A program made the position numbers and the translations under genes. From T1Sed10-7 sp046483565 (GTDB lineage Bacteria; Actinomycetota; Nitriliruptoria; Nitriliruptorales; Nitriliruptoraceae): 26,387 nucleotides of DNA. The notes beneath the pieces are model-generated. The model searched no databases and was not told where the DNA came from. It saw only the letters and a program-made list of their open reading frames with translations. Below are positions 22,374 to 26,387 of this stretch, piece after piece (the first letter of the stretch is position 1; each line of letters begins with the position of its first letter). The DNA is taken from the NCBI GenBank assembly GCA_046483565.1, contig JAWOCZ010000196.1, positions 1 to 26,387 on the forward strand. Direction: 5' to 3'.

Positions 22374-23867
22374 GTGCGCACGGTGTGGGTGTGGGGCGAC
22401 CAGCTCAACGTCGATCTCGCGCACCTGCGGGGTTGCACCCCCGACGACACGCGCGTGCTCATGGTGGTCAGCACCGCCAAGCTGGCCGAGCGTCGCTGGC
22501 ACGTGCAGAAGGCCCACCTGGTGGTCTCGGCCATGCGCCACTTCGCCGCCGAACTCGAGCAACGCGGTTTCGAGGTGGACCTGCGTCGTGCGGACAGCCT
22601 GCGGGAGGGGTTCCAGGCCCACGTCGCCGCGTACGCGCCCAGCGCGGTCCGGGCCATGGAACCCGCCAGCCTGCCCGGTCGGCAGCTCCTCGAGGGACTC
22701 GACGTCGAGGTGCTGGACAACGACCACTTCCTGTGCCACTGGCGTGACTTCGACGACTGGGCCGGTGACCGCCAGCGGCTCAAGATGGAGGACTTCTACC
22801 GCTGGCGCCGCCGCGCCACCGGCGTGCTGATGGAGGGTGAGGAGCCGATCGGCGGGCGCTGGAACTACGACCACGACAACCGCGAGCCGCCCACCGACGA
22901 CCTGGCCGATCACGCGCCGCGCCCGGTGCGCTCCGAGCTCGACGACATCGACCGTGACACCCTGGCGCACTGGCTTCCGGAGGGACTCTACGGGGCACCC
23001 CCTGACGGCACCTGGGCGACGACCCGGCGGCGTGCGCTGGCGCGGCTGCGCCACTTCGTCTCCGAGGCGTTGCCACGCTTCGGCGACCATCAGGACGCGA
23101 TGGTCACCGGTGCCTGGTCGCTCAACCACTCCCTGCTGTCCCACGCCCTCAACCTCGGCCTCCTGCACCCTCGCGAGGTCATCGAGGCCGCCGAGGACGC
23201 CTACCACGCAGGCCACGCCCCCCTCAACGCCGTAGAGGGCTTCATCCGTCAGATCCTGGGGTGGCGGGAGTTCATCTGGGGGGTCTACCACAGGTGGATG
23301 CCGGGCTGGCTGGAGGAGAACACCCTCGGCGCGGACCTGCCCGTCCCCCCGGCGTTCACCGGTACGGCCCCGACCGACATGGCCTGTGTGGCCGATACGG
23401 TCCGGTCGATCCACGACCACGCCTACGCCCACCACATCCAGCGGCTGATGATCCTGGCCAACCTGGCCACCAGCGCCGGGGTCGATCCGCGGGCCCTCAC
23501 CGCGTGGATGCAGGGCGCCTTCATCGACGCCTACGAGTGGGTGATGGTCCCCAACGTGATCGGGATGGGCACCTTCGCCGATGGGGGGCGGATGTCGACC
23601 AAGCCCTACGTCTCCGGTGGCGCCTACATCGACCGCATGAGCGACCACTGCACCGGGTGCCGGTACGACCGCGCCGCACGCTCCGGCGAGGACGCCTGTC
23701 CCTTCACCACCCTGTACTGGGACGTCCTCGATCGCAACCGCGCGGTACTGGCAGGCAACCACCGCATGGGCCGGCAGTTCCACACCCTTGACCGGCTGAA
23801 GGATCTCGACGCCCTGCGCGAGCGCGCAGTGGAGGTCCGCCGGCGGCTGGCAGAGGGCTCGCTGTAG
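22374..23867 (+). CDS. phrB: FeS-containing bacterial (6-4) photolyase / cryptochrome (FeS-BCP, PhrB type)
   Basis: The product is 497 residues. It belongs to the iron-sulfur bacterial cryptochrome and photolyase group, which repairs UV (6-4) photoproducts using FAD, blue light and a ribolumazine antenna. The decisive evidence is the cysteine set C338, C426, C429 and C442, whose spacings (88, 3, 13) equal those of the 4Fe-4S ligands C350/C438/C441/C454 of Agrobacterium PhrB. Other family features are the start VWVWGDQLNVDLAHL, KMEDFYRWRRR, GRWNYDHDNR and NVIGMGTFADGGRMSTKPYVSGGAYI near the flavin. AGGAGG at 22364-22369 precedes GTG 22374 by 4 bases; GTG 22383 is an alternative start. The gene stands alone on its strand and converges on the acyltransferase gene, with 7 bases between stops. 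Confidence 0.94.
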   Translation: MRTVWVWGDQLNVDLAHLRGCTPDDTRVLMVVSTAKLAERRWHVQKAHLVVSAMRHFAAELEQRGFEVDLRRADSLREGFQAHVAAYAPSAVRAMEPASLPGRQLLEGLDVEVLDNDHFLCHWRDFDDWAGDRQRLKMEDFYRWRRRATGVLMEGEEPIGGRWNYDHDNREPPTDDLADHAPRPVRSELDDIDRDTLAHWLPEGLYGAPPDGTWATTRRRALARLRHFVSEALPRFGDHQDAMVTGAWSLNHSLLSHALNLGLLHPREVIEAAEDAYHAGHAPLNAVEGFIRQILGWREFIWGVYHRWMPGWLEENTLGADLPVPPAFTGTAPTDMACVADTVRSIHDHAYAHHIQRLMILANLATSAGVDPRALTAWMQGAFIDAYEWVMVPNVIGMGTFADGGRMSTKPYVSGGAYIDRMSDHCTGCRYDRAARSGEDACPFTTLYWDVLDRNRAVLAGNHRMGRQFHTLDRLKDLDALRERAVEVRRRLAEGSL

Positions 23868-23874
23868 CTCCAGC

Positions 23875-25224
23875 TCACGCTCCCAGTTCGGCGACCACCT
23901 GCTCCCACTCCGCGGCGACGTGCGCGAGGACCCGCTCCGGGTCGGGGGTGATGGCCATGTCGGTGACCAGACCCGGGAAGATGCTGCCGTTGACGCTGAC
24001 GAAGGCGGCACTGAGGTTGAGGTGGGCGGTCATCCCACCCCAGCCGATCGTGCCGAGCAGCTGCGCGCCGCCGATGTGCAGCGGCAGCTGGGGTCCGGGC
24101 ACGTTGGTCAACACCCCGGTGGAGCGCAGCTGGTTGATGCGGTGGATGCCCCGCTCGACGACGGGTGTGAACATGGTGGTGGTGACCATCAGCAGGCGCG
24201 AGACCACCGGCGCCGGGGAGTCCTTCAGCTCCTGCATCCGGCGCTGCAGGAGCAGCAGCCGTGCCCGCGGGTCGGCGTCGGCCACGGGCAGCTGCACGGG
24301 CAACAGCCCGATGCGGTTGCCCAGGGTGCGTGGGAGCGGCCGATCGGGCGCACGGAGGTTGACCGGGATCATCATGGCGACGTCGTCGACCAGCGCGTCA
24401 CGGTCGGCGAGGTAGCGGTGCAGCGCACCGCTCATCACCGTCATCATCACGTCGTTGACCGTGGCCTCGTTGCGCCGCGCGATGCGCTTGGCCTCGGCGA
24501 GCTCGAAGCCCTCCGGGTCCCAGGCCATGCGCTTGGTCCCCTCGGGCGTGCCCTGGAACACGCTGCGTTGCACCATCTGCGGCGCCAGCAGGCGACCTGC
24601 CCACTCGGCCATCCGGGCACCATCACGGGCGAGCTCAGGCAGCTCGCCCGGGTGCAGCGCGAGGTGCGCCGCCTTGCCGAACAGCTGCGTCCCTGCACCG
24701 ATGGCGTTGCTGACCAGTGCAGCCACGGAGCGGTCCCGCACGGTGCTGGTCAGCGGGTCGAACTCGTCCACGATGGTCAGCAACAGCGCCAGCATGGCCA
24801 ACCCGTCGCCGATGCTGTGGTGGATGCGCACGTGCACCGCACAACCATCGCCGCGGTAGCCCTGGAGCACGCTGACGTGCCACAGGGGTCGGGAGCGATC
24901 CAGGGGGATCGTGCGCTCCTCGCTGCACCACTCCTGGAGCACGGCCTGGTCACCCGGGGCGGGCAGTCGGTCCTCGCGGATGTGCTGGTCGAGGTCGAAG
25001 TCGTGGTCGTCCACCCACAGCGGCATCAGCCCGGGGAGCCGCGCAGGCACGATGCGCTGCCGCAGGATCGGGTGGCGGTCGAGCAGCCGTTCCTGCAACC
25101 GGGCGCGCAGCAGCTCGAGGTCCAGCGGCCGGTCGAACCACATGATCGAGGAGATCGTCATCGGGTTCGCGCGGTTCTCACCGAGGTACCACACCGCATC
25201 GGCCGGCGACATGCGACGCGACAT
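23875..25224 (-). CDS. Wax ester synthase / diacylglycerol acyltransferase (WS/DGAT)
   Basis: The product is 449 residues, normal for the family. The active-site motif HHxxxDG is present as HHSIGDG (135-141), PLW occurs at 113-115 (RSRPLWHVSVL) and the ND motif in EATVNDVMMTVMSGAL (about 257-272). NVPGPQLPLHIGGAQLLG and GWGGMTAHLNLS are further C-terminal signatures. Such enzymes use acyl-CoA to make storage triacylglycerol or wax esters at the cytoplasmic membrane or lipid bodies. Start ATG 25224 has a GGGGGT stretch just upstream; GTG 25230 would add two residues. It is not in an operon with any lipid gene here, so substrate preference is open. Confidence 0.93.
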   Translation of the reverse strand: MSRRMSPADAVWYLGENRANPMTISSIMWFDRPLDLELLRARLQERLLDRHPILRQRIVPARLPGLMPLWVDDHDFDLDQHIREDRLPAPGDQAVLQEWCSEERTIPLDRSRPLWHVSVLQGYRGDGCAVHVRIHHSIGDGLAMLALLLTIVDEFDPLTSTVRDRSVAALVSNAIGAGTQLFGKAAHLALHPGELPELARDGARMAEWAGRLLAPQMVQRSVFQGTPEGTKRMAWDPEGFELAEAKRIARRNEATVNDVMMTVMSGALHRYLADRDALVDDVAMMIPVNLRAPDRPLPRTLGNRIGLLPVQLPVADADPRARLLLLQRRMQELKDSPAPVVSRLLMVTTTMFTPVVERGIHRINQLRSTGVLTNVPGPQLPLHIGGAQLLGTIGWGGMTAHLNLSAAFVSVNGSIFPGLVTDMAITPDPERVLAHVAAEWEQVVAELGA

Positions 25225-25271
25225 GCACACCCCCGATCCGCCGGCCCGTGACCACTGGGCGTCCGGACCCT

Positions 25272-25277
25272 GTCATA
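25272..25277 (-). promoter_or_regulatory. Candidate extended -10 for the WS/DGAT gene
   Basis: On the minus strand the site reads TGCTATGAC, an extended -10 (TGn plus TATGAC), about 48 bases upstream of the start codon. It is an AT-rich island in an otherwise GC-rich 183-base gap. No -35 is convincing. Confidence 0.3.
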
Positions 25278-25371
25278 GCACACCGCGCCCCGCGTCCCGC
25301 AGCTGACGCGACGGCGCGTGCGGTCGGTCACCGGGCGCCATGTGATCCCGTCATGGTGCCCCGGGGCCCGT

Positions 25372-25394
25372 GCACGGCACCGGTGGACCCGTGC
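25372..25394. terminator. Weak hairpin downstream of recD
   Basis: GCACGG (25372-25377) and CCGTGC (25389-25394) form a six-base GC-rich stem with an 11-base loop, 14 bases beyond the recD stop. There is no T-tract. The rest of the 25225-25407 gap shows only the -10 candidate for the acyltransferase gene. Confidence 0.25.
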
Positions 25395-25407
25395 CGTCGC
25401 GGACCGG

Positions 25408-26387
25408 TCAGGTCCGCAGCGCGGCATCCTGAGCCGGGCCCTGCGGCCCGTCGAGGGTCCGGGTGTCCTGCCACAACCGGGCACCGAGCCCCGAGGCCCG
25501 CTGGACGGGGCGCGCCAGGGCCTGATCCAGGGCGGCGTCGCCGGCCAGCACCGTGACCTGCCCGATCGCCCGGGTGATCGCGGTGTAGACCAGTTCCCGG
25601 GTCAGCAGCGGTGAGCTGCGCTCCCCGAGCACCACCACAGCGTGCTGGAACTGCGAGCCCTGGCTCTTGTGGATGGTCATCGCGTAGGTGGGCTCGTGCA
25701 CGGGGAGCCGTGCGGGGCTGAGCAGCCGCACGCCGCCCCCGTCCGCCGCGAAGGCGACCACGGTGCGCTCAGGGGCGCCGGGATCGGGCACGACGACGCC
25801 GACGTCGCCGTTGGCCAGACGCAACGCGCGATCGTTCTCGGTCACCAGCAGCGGTCGGCCCACGGGGAAGCGACGGTCCGAGCCGTCCCCGTCGCTGCGG
25901 GCCGCGAGCGCTGCAGCGATGGCGGCGTTCCACCGATCGACACCGTCGGGTCCGCGCCGGTGGGCGCACAGCACGCGGATCCGTTCCAGTTCGGCGAGCA
26001 CCTCAGCGGGCGGGTGTCCCTCCCGTGCGGTCCTGACCACCTGCGCGTAGGCGTCGGTGGCCATCGCCACGACCCGGCGCCGGGCACCGGGATCGGTCAC
26101 CGGATCGACACGGCGCACCTGTGCGCTCGCGCCCGACGGGTGGAGCTCGGCAACCTCGGACTCGCCCCGCTGGATCGCGGCTGCGACGCGTGCGATCCCA
26201 CCCTCGGCATCGAACCGCCGGAAGCGGCTGAGCCGGACCACCACGTCGCCGATGCCCGGCCGCGCCGCAGGTTCCACCTCGGCCGCCAACGCCCCACCCA
26301 CCAGCGGGTCGAGGGCCGCCAGCGCGGGCGCGGACAGCTGCAGCACGGGACGGCTGCCGTGGGGCCCACAGATGTCGCCGAGCACCG
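25408..26387 (-). CDS. recD: Exodeoxyribonuclease V subunit alpha (RecD), C-terminal part
   Basis: About 326 C-terminal residues are present; the gene runs off the right edge, so its ATPase Walker motifs are missing. The visible start VLGDICG is the segment that follows the Walker-B-region GDxxQL motif in RecD. Helicase motif V/Va appears as YAMTIHKSQGSQF and motif VI as LLTRELVYTAITRA, both typical of the superfamily 1 helicase RecD in the RecBCD nuclease that processes double-strand breaks. The long central part (RVLCAHRRGPDGVDRWN, ENDRALRLANGDVGVV) fits RecD domain 2B. recB and recC would be expected upstream on the minus strand, outside the window. Confidence 0.9.
   Translation of the reverse strand, partial: VLGDICGPHGSRPVLQLSAPALAALDPLVGGALAAEVEPAARPGIGDVVVRLSRFRRFDAEGGIARVAAAIQRGESEVAELHPSGASAQVRRVDPVTDPGARRRVVAMATDAYAQVVRTAREGHPPAEVLAELERIRVLCAHRRGPDGVDRWNAAIAAALAARSDGDGSDRRFPVGRPLLVTENDRALRLANGDVGVVVPDPGAPERTVVAFAADGGGVRLLSPARLPVHEPTYAMTIHKSQGSQFQHAVVVLGERSSPLLTRELVYTAITRAIGQVTVLAGDAALDQALARPVQRASGLGARLWQDTRTLDGPQGPAQDAALRT

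Noticed and set aside
1..26387. tRNA or rRNA genes, CRISPR arrays, transposases, phage genes or toxin-antitoxin pairs
   Set aside because: None was found by reading both strands: no repeat-spacer pattern, no tRNA T-loop/CCA arrangement that I could support, and no mobile-element protein motifs.

Overview
The window is a 26.4 kb stretch of very GC-rich DNA with strong third-position GC bias and many GTG starts. The linked families histidine phosphatase (MSMEG_4193 type), DUF3090 and SCO1664 are typical of Actinobacteria, so the source is almost certainly an actinobacterium. The archaeal/eukaryotic-type ProRS and the general gene content would fit a deep-branching lineage such as Nitriliruptoria, but that placement is inference. 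Both ends cut through genes (uppS at the left, recD at the right), and the left end carries a perfect 60-bp fold-back that looks like an assembly or library artefact.

Layout. (1) 1-181: start of uppS (minus), interrupted by the fold-back. (2) 281-5657, plus strand: a membrane-anchored zinc-ribbon/PQQ-propeller protein, then a tightly packed operon of flavin monooxygenase, extended SDR and zinc-dependent MDR dehydrogenase, preceded by a strong dyad. This block lies, in opposite orientation, between recO and uppS, which are usually close neighbours in actinobacteria. (3) 5633-8361, minus: histidine phosphatase, DUF3090 and SCO1664 genes joined by GTGA overlaps, followed by recO. (4) 8489-10459, minus: archaeal-type proS followed 6 bases later by a GHKL anti-sigma-like ATPase. 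(5) 10661-13559, plus: a six-helix membrane protein, then a BCCT osmolyte transporter with a structured leader and a universal stress protein.

(6) 13633-21967, minus: a six-gene operon in which every junction overlaps by 1 or 4 bases: lactate/glycolate permease, lutC, a LutB-LutA fusion, glcD, glcE, glcF. It combines a LutABC-type L-lactate oxidase and a GlcDEF-type glycolate/D-lactate oxidase behind one importer, so one transcript could feed both lactate enantiomers and glycolate into pyruvate/glyoxylate and the electron transport chain. (7) 22374-25224: an FeS-containing bacterial (6-4) photolyase (plus) convergent with a wax ester synthase/diacylglycerol acyltransferase (minus). The photolyase is preceded by a perfect dyad and a possible short leader ORF. 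(8) 25408-26387: the C-terminal part of RecD.

No tRNA, rRNA, CRISPR array, transposase or phage gene was seen. The most interesting items are the compound lactate/glycolate operon with its LutBA fusion, the oxidoreductase cassette between recO and uppS with its dyad operator, the structured leader of the BCCT gene, and the regulatory region shared by the permease and photolyase genes.
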